From Evansella alkalicola (GTDB lineage: Bacteria > Bacillota > Bacilli > Bacillales > Salisediminibacteriaceae), in the NCBI RefSeq assembly GCF_019042735.1, contig NZ_JAHQCR010000084.1:1-64000 (forward strand): a stretch of DNA of 64,000 nt, written 5' to 3'. Position 1 is the stretch's first letter, and each line of letters starts with the position of its first letter. Shown here in pieces: positions 19,964 to 28,241 of the stretch. The position numbers and the translations under genes are program-made. The notes below the pieces were generated by a model. The model was given only the letters and a program-made list of their open reading frames with translations, was not told the DNA's origin and did no database searches.

Positions 19964-21144
19964 TAGACATCACCTCCTAAGTGTTTTAATTGGTCTGTTT
20001 CAAGCTGTGCAAATGGATGTTTATCTATTGCTTTTTGGTACTGCTCATCAAATAGATTTAAATAAACTTCTGTGGATGCAATGGATTTATGCCCTAACAA
20101 TTTTTGGACAATGTATATATCCATTCCACTCTCAAGGGCATAGATCGCAAAGGAGTGACGATAGGAATGAGTCGAATAGTTCACTTTCACCTCTTCTCCA
20201 CGATCACTGTCCCATACCTTATCTTGAATCACGTTATTCTCAATCGCCGTATCAATTAAACCTCTAACCATTTTTTGAATGGCCCGATTGGACAGAGGGT
20301 TACTCCCTGCGTCATCAGAAAAAACATATAGGTTCTTATACTCGTTATCTTTTAGAACCTTCATTAAATGGGAGTAAGTGAAAGTAATATAGTATTTCAT
20401 TGCCTTGATGGCTCCTGGTGTCATATACCGTTTCACTTTTGCTCGCTTTTTCCGACCTTTGGCTTTCACCTTTATCCAACCTTGCTTTACATTCACATCC
20501 CCAATTTGAAAATGTAACTCGTCCACTCTCATCCCTGTTCCTACGAGCGTCCAAAGGATCGTATAGTTTCGAAGGGCACAACGTGTTAAGCGAGACAAAT
20601 TAAGCAAATAATCAATTTGTTCTGCGGTAAAGGCTCGTGGGGGCTGTGGGTCTGGATTATCTAGATGTAATGCCCTTTTATTTAATTGGTTGATTTTTTT
20701 CTCACTTAGCAGATCCCTTGCTACTGAATCGATAAACGTTCTCAAAAAAGCCGCTTTTTTTCTTCGCGTCGCCTCTGTTTTAGCCACTTGATCTAAATAG
20801 TCCTCTAATTTTTGAGGGGTTAATACCTCTTTTAACAAGACATCTGTTGAGATATCCTTATCGATATTGACCCCAAAATACTTACAAAAACTTCTCGTTT
20901 CACTTTTATAAGATGACTGTGAGGAAGGGGAAACATTTTGGTAGGTTGAAAATTCATCCTCTAAAAAGTGCTGCGCTCCCTCCAGCAACGTCATCTCTTT
21001 ACTTTTAGAGTTCTTCGGTTCCGTTAAAAGAACACCGATGGAGCCAAGTTCTTTTTCCACTTGAACTTGGCCGTATTTATTCAAAATCCCTTGTATTTCT
21101 TTATGAATGGTGAATTGAGGATGGTCCTCTTTTTCTAGGGCCAC
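19963..21144 (-). CDS. Tyrosine recombinase, second member of the trio
   Basis: This 393-aa recombinase shows box I GTGMRVDELHF, a THSYRHSFAIYAL box II and LLGHKSIASTEVYLNLF with the catalytic histidine and tyrosine. The residue before the box II arginine is tyrosine (H-S-Y-R), an accepted variant. The GTG start lies one base after the first gene's TAG, with GGGAGG overlapping its last codons. The gene is the middle of a strictly overlapping three-gene operon. Confidence 0.85.
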   Translation of the reverse strand: MALEKEDHPQFTIHKEIQGILNKYGQVQVEKELGSIGVLLTEPKNSKSKEMTLLEGAQHFLEDEFSTYQNVSPSSQSSYKSETRSFCKYFGVNIDKDISTDVLLKEVLTPQKLEDYLDQVAKTEATRRKKAAFLRTFIDSVARDLLSEKKINQLNKRALHLDNPDPQPPRAFTAEQIDYLLNLSRLTRCALRNYTILWTLVGTGMRVDELHFQIGDVNVKQGWIKVKAKGRKKRAKVKRYMTPGAIKAMKYYITFTYSHLMKVLKDNEYKNLYVFSDDAGSNPLSNRAIQKMVRGLIDTAIENNVIQDKVWDSDRGEEVKVNYSTHSYRHSFAIYALESGMDIYIVQKLLGHKSIASTEVYLNLFDEQYQKAIDKHPFAQLETDQLKHLGGDV

Positions 21145-21145
21145 G

Positions 21146-22807
21146 CTAATTCACCTCCCACGGAAACGAAATCTGTTGTGCTTTTTCGTTCACTTCGTCC
21201 TCTGTCCGGTGGATATAGAGGGAAGTCGTGGCTAGGTCCTCGTGCCGCGCCAAACGTTTAAGTGCCTTAGGTACAACATCTTGCTTGGTCAGACTCGTAA
21301 TATAAATGTGCCGCAGTTGATGGGGACCACTCGCTTCTTTCCAGTCTGCAATCAAGGTAAAGATTCTGTACTTTAAAGATAAGAGGGCTCTTAGTGGTTG
21401 TTCCTTTTTTCCAAACACAAGCCCGCTCTCTTGTTTTTCTACCTCCTGTAGGAGATCCATTACCCGTGGAGGTAGCGGTAAGGAGTGCACCTTTCCTCCC
21501 TTTGCTGTAAACTTTACGTCCTGAAGGCTCCAATTAATATTTTCCCAACGTAATTTCGCCAGTTCACATGAACGAAATCCAAGATAGAGCATAAACCCGA
21601 AGGCGAGTTTATCTAGTTGTGGTGTGTCGGAATATTGCTCGATGGCGGTAAAGAACTTTTCGATCTCCGCATCCGTTGGCATATAACGAGATTGATAGTC
21701 ATCCCCCTCAATATTCCGTATGCCTCTTGTAATATCGTTTTTCAAAAACCTCATATGATAGAGGGTACTAAAGACCGTTTTAATATTTTTGAAATGTTTC
21801 ATAGAACCATTTTCTGCAAACCGGCCGCTTTGGACTCCCTTGATGAGATAGTTTTTATACGTCTTTAAGTGTTCTTGTGTAAACAAGGTAAAGGGAACTT
21901 TCTCGATGGGATAAGCACTAAATTCATTTAGAACATTGCAGGACCATCGTAAGTAACGATGCAGATCAAATCGATACTTATCTAACCGGTCTGGTTTAGT
22001 TCCATGCTGCTTTTTATATGTCAGAAACGATTGCACGGCCGGCGGCAGCACCAACTCTATCCGTCCTTTGGGTGTATACGTTAAAGACGATTCGGTAAAG
22101 GGGTTCATTTGTTTGTAAAATAAAGCAAAGTTTTGGTGATAAAACTGACTCGTCATTACCTCCTCATAGAGTTCTAGATTTAAAAAGTCTTCTCGTCCAA
22201 GTTCAGATGTTCTTTTTCGAGTTGCCTTACTAACCAATGACTCAAATTCGGTAAAACGTAAAATGAGGAGGAACAACGACTTATAATTGAGTTGCTTCGA
22301 CCGCTTTACTAAAAACTGACGAATCAGCTTGGACTCTAGTTCGCTGATTAGATTGTCAATAAACCACTGCTTTAACCCTTTCTCTCCTAAGGGAATCACA
22401 TTCTTTTGATGAGAGGTTTGAAATAAGCTTTCCATAATGGAGATCAACTCTTTCTGCTTGAATTTATCTCCATTATGAGCAAGCATATTCGATTTTATAC
22501 CTAGTTCCTGCGAATTTTTGTTCAGATAACAACCGGACCATGCACTTAAGTTCCCTCCTCCAGTTCCAGAAATATACTTATTCAAAAAGCCTTCTACGCT
22601 GCTTATCCCGTCAAATTCCGAGATGGTCTCTCCTTCTTTCTCGACGGATGGTTTCTCTTCCATATCAGCACCGCTTAATTCAGAAAAGTCATTTTCAAAA
22701 ACAGTCAAATTACCTTCCGTAAAATGCTCATCTATGCTTCTCTGTTGATCCGCTTCTTCAAAAGTAAAATCAAATAAAGATAGCTGCATTGGATCTTTGA
22801 CTTGCAT
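21146..22807 (-). CDS. Tyrosine recombinase, first and largest member of the trio
   Basis: This 553-aa recombinase is longer than its partners because of an N-terminal extension of about 230 residues with no recognised domain. The catalytic half has LGFRSCELAKLRW (box I), GPHQLRHIYITSL (HxxR) and LARHEDLATTSLYIHR, with H and Y in place. It is first in the operon, about 75 nt after a strong leader hairpin. The extended first member and three-recombinase order recall Tn554-type and RIT elements. I could not decide between them from sequence alone. Confidence 0.82.
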   Translation of the reverse strand: MQVKDPMQLSLFDFTFEEADQQRSIDEHFTEGNLTVFENDFSELSGADMEEKPSVEKEGETISEFDGISSVEGFLNKYISGTGGGNLSAWSGCYLNKNSQELGIKSNMLAHNGDKFKQKELISIMESLFQTSHQKNVIPLGEKGLKQWFIDNLISELESKLIRQFLVKRSKQLNYKSLFLLILRFTEFESLVSKATRKRTSELGREDFLNLELYEEVMTSQFYHQNFALFYKQMNPFTESSLTYTPKGRIELVLPPAVQSFLTYKKQHGTKPDRLDKYRFDLHRYLRWSCNVLNEFSAYPIEKVPFTLFTQEHLKTYKNYLIKGVQSGRFAENGSMKHFKNIKTVFSTLYHMRFLKNDITRGIRNIEGDDYQSRYMPTDAEIEKFFTAIEQYSDTPQLDKLAFGFMLYLGFRSCELAKLRWENINWSLQDVKFTAKGGKVHSLPLPPRVMDLLQEVEKQESGLVFGKKEQPLRALLSLKYRIFTLIADWKEASGPHQLRHIYITSLTKQDVVPKALKRLARHEDLATTSLYIHRTEDEVNEKAQQISFPWEVN

Positions 22808-22879
22808 AAATAAGTCCCCCTTTCACATTCTTTTTTCAAAACTTAAAACGGAAATCATTTTTTCAATAGCCTATAGCAA

Positions 22880-22956
22880 CAAAAAAAAGCACTGCCCTTA
22901 TATCTGTAGAAGGCACACGTATGGTGTACTTCTGCCAGATATAGAGACAGTGCTTC
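22880..22956 (-). ncRNA. Candidate attenuator RNA, copy 4, leader of the trio operon
   Basis: On the minus strand this is a long three-part hairpin: AGCACTG/CAGTGCT outside, TATATCTG/CAGATATA in the middle, and AGAAG-ACAC/GTGT-CTTCT at the tip, followed by eight U. It shares the AGAAGTAC and GTGTGCCTYCT strands with the xis leaders. It lies about 75 nt before the first recombinase start, so it can act as a terminator or attenuator of the operon. Confidence 0.6.
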
Positions 22957-23237
22957 TGCTCTAGATCTATTGATAAAATAGATTATTAAATTTTATCGCT
23001 AAGCTTTGAAAGAATTTTTTATTGATTGCTTGTAATTAAAATCTATCATATCCATAATATCCTTTGCAACCATAAGTAAAAAAATTTTAAGAATAATATT
23101 TTGGGTTAAGAATTAGAATAATATACATGCTTTTAAATAAAAGTTTCACTACACAATATTAGGTGATAACGAAGTATATCTATTTCCACTTAGATTCATT
23201 GCTGTCAAAAAAAAATCATAAAAACGCAATTTTGTTC

Positions 23238-23267
23238 TTGACAGTTCATTATATTTCACTTTATGAT
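23238..23267 (+). promoter_or_regulatory. Promoter of the xis leader
   Basis: A perfect TTGACA (23238-23243) and TATGAT (23262-23267) are separated by 18 bp. Transcription would start about 45 nt before the structured leader, which places promoter, structured RNA and gene in attenuator order. Confidence 0.65.
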
Positions 23268-23316
23268 GTGTTACATAATCAAATTTTTTATTCAAAATAA
23301 AAATAAATCGATAGGT

Positions 23317-23434
23317 AACCCCACAGATTGGACTAGGAAGGACCTGCCAATCCAAGTATAAGATTATTAACTTATGATCTTATTCTTGGGATGCAGTCTG
23401 CCTTTCTTACCATATCTGTGGGGTTTTTCTTTTT
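23317..23434 (+). ncRNA. Candidate attenuator RNA, copy 1, leader of xis1
   Basis: The outer stem CCCCACAGAT/ATCTGTGGGG (23319-23328 with 23414-23423, extendable to 12 bp) is followed by TTTTTCTTTTT. Inside are AGGAAG-GAC (23335-23343) facing GTC-TG-CCT (23396-23403), then a 13-bp stem starting CCAAG/CTTGG with one mismatch and an apical loop. The whole fold ends as an intrinsic terminator 24 nt before the xis1 start. I do not recognise it as a known Rfam family. Confidence 0.65.
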
Positions 23435-23457
23435 GATTAAACCAGGAGGTGATCAAG

Positions 23458-23685
23458 TTGAAAAAAACTGAAAAGCGCATCCCTTGGGAATCTCTACCGG
23501 ATACTTTGACAGCAAAACAAGTATGCGAAGTCCTAGAGATACCAATAAGAAGGGTTTATGAGTTGTTTAAAATTCATGTTGATTATGGGGGGATACCTAC
23601 TTTTCAAATTGGAGCATCAATAAAGGTGGACAAAAAGGATTTTAAACAATGGAATGATAGGAGAGAAAGTAACAATTCTAGATAA
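23458..23685 (+). CDS. Excisionase-like small HTH protein (xis1)
   Basis: The 75-aa protein of the MerR/excisionase-like winged-helix type has an LTAKQVCEVLEIPIRRVYEL helix-turn-helix (about residues 15-35) followed by a basic wing. Such proteins direct integrases toward excision. AGGAGG lies 8 nt before a TTG start at 23458. A GTG at 23449 overlaps the ribosome binding site and is less likely. It is a tandem paralogue of the next gene, and each copy has its own structured leader. It lies upstream of an integrase in the same direction. Confidence 0.75.
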   Translation: MKKTEKRIPWESLPDTLTAKQVCEVLEIPIRRVYELFKIHVDYGGIPTFQIGASIKVDKKDFKQWNDRRESNNSR

Positions 23686-23755
23686 ATAACACGTTAACTT
23701 AACTGTTACAGATAGCAACTTAGTTAACATGGAAACAAGAAAAAATAAAATTAAA

Positions 23756-23876
23756 CCCCATAGATTGGTATGAGGAAGCACCCATCCAATCCAAGAAATA
23801 AGATGGTTGGTATTACACCACCTTGTTGTCTTGGGAGGAGTGTGCCTCTTATATCACATCTGTGGGGTTTTCTTTT
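23756..23876 (+). ncRNA. Candidate attenuator RNA, copy 2, leader of xis2
   Basis: The outer stem CCCCATAGAT/ATCTGTGGGG (23756-23765 with 23858-23867) has one G-U pair where copy 1 has G-C/A-U, and a T-rich tail follows. AGGAAG-CAC (23773-23781) faces GTG-TG-CCT (23840-23847). The GAC/GTC pairing of copy 1 has become CAC/GTG, a compensating double change. A CCAAGA/TCTTGG stem is retained with altered sequence. It ends about 20 nt before xis2. Confidence 0.65.
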
Positions 23877-23895
23877 GACCCAACAGGAGGTAATT

Positions 23896-24126
23896 ATGAT
23901 GAAGGAAACAAAAAGACACACAACTTGGGAATCTTTACCAGATATTTTGACAGCACAACAAATTAGCGAATTCCTTGGATTAGCTAGAAAAACAGTTTAC
24001 GAGTTATTTAAAGTTCCTGTTCATCAGGGTGGAATTCCCAACTATGAAATTGGTAATTCAAAAAGAGTGGAAAAAGCCGATCTTATAGAGTGGATTAAGC
24101 AATTAAAAGAGAAGAAATCAGCATAA
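23896..24126 (+). CDS. Excisionase-like small HTH protein (xis2)
   Basis: The 76-aa paralogue of xis1 shares TTWESLPDILTAQQ and a helix-turn-helix ISEFLGLARKTVYELFKVPV, then a basic tail. AGGAGG precedes ATG-ATG at 23896/23899. A longer frame from 23770 would run through the structured leader and is rejected. Duplicated excisionase-like genes before one integrase may mean two recombination partners, for example the degenerate tandem recombinases. That is inference. Confidence 0.75.
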   Translation: MMKETKRHTTWESLPDILTAQQISEFLGLARKTVYELFKVPVHQGGIPNYEIGNSKRVEKADLIEWIKQLKEKKSA

Positions 24127-24232
24127 TGGTTGATGGAAACAAATGTAATTGGAAAAGGCTCTAGTTATATGAGCCTCTTCCTCCCTTAGTTCATCCTAAT
24201 ATATAAACTTGAAAGCGAGGTAATCAATAAAT

Positions 24233-25459
24233 ATGAAAGGTTATTATAAAAGAAGGAATTGTAAGTGTGATGACCCTAAAAAATGTTCTTGTGGAAAATC
24301 ATGGACATACTGGGTAGACATTGGACCCGACCCGAAAACTGGAGAAAGAAGACAGGAGAGTAAAGGTGGATTTAAAACAAGGAAAGATGCAGAAGATGCT
24401 GTAGCAGCGTTAATAACTGATGTGAAACAAGGTACTTTTATCAAGGAGTCAAAGATTTTATTTAAGGACTTTGCTGAGCAATGGTTGCCTATGTACATTG
24501 ACCGAACTTGTCCTAAACCAGGAACCATTCGGCTTCGAAAATATGGAATAAATAAATTGCTCCCCTACCTTGCTCACATAAAGCTAAAAAATGTTTCAGA
24601 GGAAATGTTCCAAGAAGCATTAAATGATTTAAAAGCTAGTAACTTGGCCAAAAGTACACTGGAGGGCATCCTTGCAACTGGTAAAATGATTTTTGATATG
24701 GCCGTCCATAAGAAACTTATAAGAGAAGACCCGGCAAAGAAGGCCTATATTAAAAAAGATCCGAAAGTAATCAATGAAACGGATGATGAGAAGAATCAGG
24801 ATGAAGAGCTCCCAAATTACTTTGAAAAAGAAGAACTCAAGGTCTTTTTGGATGTAGCTAAAAAAGATGGACGATTTATGGATAATCTCATCTTCACATT
24901 GTTAGCCTATACTGGTATGCGGGTAGGTGAGTTAGTTGTACTTAAATGGAAAGATATTGATTTCACAAAGCGAACTGTCCGCATTAACAAAACGTACTAT
25001 AACGAATATAACAATATCGCTAAATATGAATTAGTACTACCTAAGACAGAGAAATCTAAACGAAAAATTGTGGTATCAAACCTTGTTATTGAAATGCTAA
25101 AAAGACATAAGGAAGAACAAGAAAATATCATTGCTAGATTAGGGGATTCATACAATAATAGGGAATTTGTTTTTACAAATGTTAAAAGCCATCAAGGCCT
25201 ACCTATCTTAACAAAGTTAGTGGAAAATAGGATGACAAGATTACTTAAATTAGCCAATTTAAATACAAAACTTTCTCCTCACAGCTTACGTCATACGCAC
25301 ACTTCACTACTTGCGGCAGCTGGAGTAGAGCTCGAGGACATTAAAGATCGCTTAGGCCACTTTGATGATGCAATAACCAGGAAGATATATCTTCATGTAA
25401 CAGATCCTGTGAAGAAAGAAGCATCTGACAAATTTGATAACTTCATGGAAAGCGCTTAG
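24233..25459 (+). CDS. int: Site-specific integrase (tyrosine recombinase)
   Basis: The 408-aa integrase has an N-terminal Cys-rich arm-binding domain (NCKCDDPKKCSCGKSW), a core-binding domain at about 65-170 and a catalytic domain. The latter has TGMRVGELVVLKW (Arg box I), HSLRHTHTSLL and LGHFDDAITRKIYLHV, with R-H-R-H-Y complete. AGCGAGG is about 13 nt before the ATG. The upstream sequence is closely shared with the integrase at 42554, its paralogue. It follows the two xis genes and is probably the active integrase of this end of the island. Confidence 0.9.
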   Translation: MKGYYKRRNCKCDDPKKCSCGKSWTYWVDIGPDPKTGERRQESKGGFKTRKDAEDAVAALITDVKQGTFIKESKILFKDFAEQWLPMYIDRTCPKPGTIRLRKYGINKLLPYLAHIKLKNVSEEMFQEALNDLKASNLAKSTLEGILATGKMIFDMAVHKKLIREDPAKKAYIKKDPKVINETDDEKNQDEELPNYFEKEELKVFLDVAKKDGRFMDNLIFTLLAYTGMRVGELVVLKWKDIDFTKRTVRINKTYYNEYNNIAKYELVLPKTEKSKRKIVVSNLVIEMLKRHKEEQENIIARLGDSYNNREFVFTNVKSHQGLPILTKLVENRMTRLLKLANLNTKLSPHSLRHTHTSLLAAAGVELEDIKDRLGHFDDAITRKIYLHVTDPVKKEASDKFDNFMESA

Positions 25460-25709
25460 TAATCGCTTAAAGTGACAGTAGAATGTATCAATTTGCATTC
25501 ACTTTGAAAATTCGATGGAATAATATATATCGCTAGGCAAAACACAATGAAAACCACAACAGAAAATACTGTATAACTCGCATACAAAAAGGCACGGAGA
25601 ACTGTTCTTCGTGTCTTGATTATTATTTCCGTAAAATCGATAACTATAAATCATAAGCTTGTACATTACCACATATGTATTAAAAAAATCATAGGAAGAG
25701 GTATTGGTA

Positions 25710-26489
25710 ATGGTTAGAAGCATTTTAAAGATAGTTATTTTCATTCTTTTTAGTTTCATATTAATATTTAGTCTTGCTTTGTTAGATAAGTTTATTAACC
25801 TTGGTTTAACAAAAGACATGTACAACTCATTTGTAACTCCGTTTTTATTGATGGTATATTTTATATTTGTTTATACTTCTTTCCGGAAAGATTTTTTGAT
25901 ACGATTTATTTTGACAAGAGAGTTGTATAAGGTTATCTGTTATCCTATATTCTTATCACTTTTTTTAGTTTTTGTCATTAATGCATCTAGGTTTGTTCCG
26001 CTTTATTATGGTGGAGAAATAATTGGGGTAGGTAGTAAGCAAGGTACTGACTTTAATGAATTAAGTACTGTAGGAAAGTTTTTGTTGGTTTCTTTATTTA
26101 CAGGATTTACTGAAGAGGTTGCATTTAGATATTTAGCTTTTGGAGGATTGTTCCTATTCCTTAATCAATTAGTTGCCCCCCTCCCTCATCATCATAAAAG
26201 TGGATCTAAGCCACCCTTTAAAGTAATCGAATTTCTAATTGAATTAAGAGAAAAACTTTTTTTCAAAAAAAATAAATATTATTTATTTTCTTGGCTGCTA
26301 TTGACCTCTTCTATATTTGCTTTTGCCCACGGACCAGATATCACTAATTTCCATTTATATTTTCTACCAGGTTTTGCATTTGGGTGGTGTTTCATAAGGT
26401 ATGGTTTTTTAGCCGCATGGATATGCCATGCTAGCTTTAATGCATTGTCATGGCCAGCTTTGATTATTATATATAGCCTCTTATTATGA
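25710..26489 (+). CDS. CPBP family intramembrane metalloprotease
   Basis: The 259-aa membrane protein has about seven hydrophobic segments and the three motifs of CPBP (CAAX/bacteriocin-processing) proteases: EEVAFRY, FAFAHGP and HASFN, which hold the catalytic glutamates, histidines and asparagine. AGGAAGAGG is 9 nt before the ATG at 25710. It lies alone between the integrase and tRNA-Asn and may be island cargo. Substrate unknown. Upstream (25460-25709) there are weak inverted repeats only. Confidence 0.82.
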   Translation: MVRSILKIVIFILFSFILIFSLALLDKFINLGLTKDMYNSFVTPFLLMVYFIFVYTSFRKDFLIRFILTRELYKVICYPIFLSLFLVFVINASRFVPLYYGGEIIGVGSKQGTDFNELSTVGKFLLVSLFTGFTEEVAFRYLAFGGLFLFLNQLVAPLPHHHKSGSKPPFKVIEFLIELREKLFFKKNKYYLFSWLLLTSSIFAFAHGPDITNFHLYFLPGFAFGWCFIRYGFLAAWICHASFNALSWPALIIIYSLLL

Positions 26490-26701
26490 TGTGGCGAATT
26501 CTAGAGACTCCTTCATATTTCACTATACAATTATCTGTTATACCGTAGGACCTCAGGAACGTATCCTATCTAAAAAAATCGAATATTTACGTGATAATGT
26601 AACCAAAATGCACCACAATGTGCTGCATTTCCAATTTAACAATAATTATACTTCATTAAGATCGTAGTTTTTAATTTTTTAATTAATGGTCTAAAAAAAT
26701 A

Positions 26702-26730
26702 TTGATTGCTCATACTAGAACTGGTAAGAT
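26702..26730 (+). promoter_or_regulatory. tRNA-Asn promoter
   Basis: TTGATT and TAAGAT are separated by 17 bp, ending 26 bp before the tRNA. Confidence 0.65.
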
Positions 26731-26756
26731 AATTACATTAAGAATTTAAATACTAT

Positions 26757-26832
26757 TCCACAGTAGCTCAGTTGGTAGAGCAATCGGCTGTTAACCGATC
26801 GGTCGTAGGTTCGAGTCCTACCTGTGGAGCCA
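26757..26832 (+). tRNA. tRNA-Asn (GUU)
   Basis: The cloverleaf is complete: acceptor TCCACAG/CTGTGGA, anticodon stem ATCGG/CCGAT around CTGTTAA with anticodon GTT at 26790-26792, T arm with GGTTCGAGTCC, and an encoded GCCA 3' end. It is a solo gene with its own promoter and terminator. No duplicated 3' fragment of it was seen elsewhere in the window, so it is not shown to be an attachment site. Confidence 0.97.
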
Positions 26833-26848
26833 TATTAAAAATATGATA

Positions 26849-26886
26849 AAGTGTAAAATCGTAAAATCGATTTTATACTTTTTTTA
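26849..26886 (+). terminator. Terminator of tRNA-Asn
   Basis: A 13-bp stem AAGTGTAAAATCG/CGATTTTATACTT with one G-U pair is followed by a T-tract. Confidence 0.8.
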
Positions 26887-26892
26887 TGCATA

Positions 26893-26928
26893 CAAAAAAC
26901 AACAACCGCCATCATGACAGTTGTTGTT
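26893..26928 (-). terminator. Terminator of fbaA
   Basis: The minus-strand stem AACAACAAC/GTTGTTGTT is followed by a T-run (the A-run at 26894-26899), 20 bp past the stop codon. Confidence 0.75.
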
Positions 26929-26947
26929 AAGTATTGAATATATTCCT

Positions 26948-27811
26948 TTATGCTCTGTTGGATGAACCAAACTCACGCATTTTTCCTTTTACCGTCGCTT
27001 TTATTGCGTCCCGTGCTGGTCCTAAATATTTTCGTGGGTCATATTGACCTGGGTTATCAGCAAGAGTTTCACGAACCGCTTTGGAAGATGCAATTTGGTT
27101 TTCTGTATTTACATTTATTTTTGCATGTCCAAATTGGATTGCTTTTTGAATATCTGCTGTTGGAATACCAGTACCACCGTGTAATACAAGAGGAATACCA
27201 ACTAACTCATCGATCTCTTTCATGCGTGCAAATCCAAGGTTAGGCTCCCCTTTGTATGGACCATGGACAGATCCTAATGCTGGTGCAAAACAATCAACAC
27301 CCGTTGCTTCTACAAGTGCTTTACACTCAGCTGGAATAGCATAAGCAGCTTCGGCATCATCTACGATTAAATCATCCTCTTGTCCACCGATACGTCCAAG
27401 TTCCGCTTCAACGGAAACCCCCAACGTATGAGCTACAGCTACTACCTGCTTCGTGATGGCAATGTTCTCCTCTAACGGATGATGAGAACCATCGATCATC
27501 ACGGAAGTGAATCCAGCATGTATTGCTTCTACGCACTTCTCAAAACTTGAACCGTGGTCAAGATGGATAGCTACCGGCACAGTAACATCGTACTCTTCCA
27601 TTAGATTTTCAACCATTCCCACAACTGTTTTGAAACCACCCATATAACGGGCTGCCCCTTCTGACACACCACAAATAACAGGCGATTTTTCTTCCTCTGC
27701 GGCTAGTAAAATTGCTTGCGTAAACTCAAGGTTGTTTAGGTTAAATTGACCAACAGCATACCCTTCTTCTTTTGCTTTTACTAGCATTTCTTTCATGGAA
27801 ACTAATGGCAT
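26948..27811 (-). CDS. fbaA: Class II fructose-1,6-bisphosphate aldolase
   Basis: The 287-aa zinc-dependent cytosolic aldolase cleaves fructose-1,6-bisphosphate to dihydroxyacetone phosphate and glyceraldehyde-3-phosphate in glycolysis, and does the reverse in gluconeogenesis. It has HLDHGSS (Asp and His of the zinc site), EAELGRIGGQEDD, GSVHGPYKGEP and LHGGTGIP. It matches B. subtilis FbaA nearly end to end. GGAGG precedes the ATG. In B. subtilis fbaA sits in the spo0F-fbaA-murAA region. Here it stands alone beside a tRNA, so it may be a second copy or a relocated gene. Confidence 0.95.
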   Translation of the reverse strand: MPLVSMKEMLVKAKEEGYAVGQFNLNNLEFTQAILLAAEEEKSPVICGVSEGAARYMGGFKTVVGMVENLMEEYDVTVPVAIHLDHGSSFEKCVEAIHAGFTSVMIDGSHHPLEENIAITKQVVAVAHTLGVSVEAELGRIGGQEDDLIVDDAEAAYAIPAECKALVEATGVDCFAPALGSVHGPYKGEPNLGFARMKEIDELVGIPLVLHGGTGIPTADIQKAIQFGHAKINVNTENQIASSKAVRETLADNPGQYDPRKYLGPARDAIKATVKGKMREFGSSNRA

Positions 27812-28241
27812 ATTCCTTCCTCCCTCTTAATAATGAATAAATAACTTTATTTTCAACAATCACGAATTTTATAACAGCTTGTCTAGCTTTTACTATCCAG
27901 CATTCCAACTCCTAAAACTCGTAGATTGTTAATATGTATTTAATGTAAATTAATCTTACAATAAAATCCTATCATAACTTATCGTATTCCCGAAATTTCA
28001 TGTAAGCGTACATCATTATTGGTTTGTTTAATAATCCTTCCCTTTTCTTTTGTTTTCTATCATATTTAAAAACAATAATATTCTCTATAGTATTTTGTTC
28101 TAAGAAGTTTTTGATACAAAATCTCTTAAGAAATGAATTGCCATTTCTTATAGCAATTGTTTTTAATCTCATCCATTTGTTATATTAATTGTAGAGTTCC
28201 AAGTGAATGGGGCAAATATTGAAAGATAGCGGTGAAAAAAT
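27812..28241. other. Divergent intergenic region with no supported gene
   Basis: This region holds the upstream sequences of fbaA (minus) and a methyltransferase gene (plus). It is AT-rich. A 66-codon minus-strand frame lacks a ribosome binding site and is not called. Confidence 0.5.

Larger units (their letters stand above)
18669..23001. mobile_element. Candidate RIT-type element bounded by an 11-bp inverted repeat
   Basis: TAGCGATAAAA at 18669-18679 is inverted at 22991-23001 as TTTTATCGCTA. The segment encloses three overlapping tyrosine recombinase genes in the same direction, the hallmark of 'recombinase in trio' elements, together with their leader hairpin and an integrase fragment. 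An 11-bp match in AT-rich DNA could be chance, so the ends are provisional. Confidence 0.45.

Noticed and set aside
23770..23895. Longer N-terminus for xis2
   Set aside because: It runs through the structured leader. A strong AGGAGG and ATG at 23896 fit the length of its paralogue.
26757..26832. tRNA-Asn as the attachment site of the island
   Set aside because: No duplicated 3' tRNA fragment is seen at the island's other side within the window, and the island's left end is outside it.
27972..28172. 66-codon minus-strand frame in the fbaA-methyltransferase gap
   Set aside because: No ribosome binding site and no recognisable motif.
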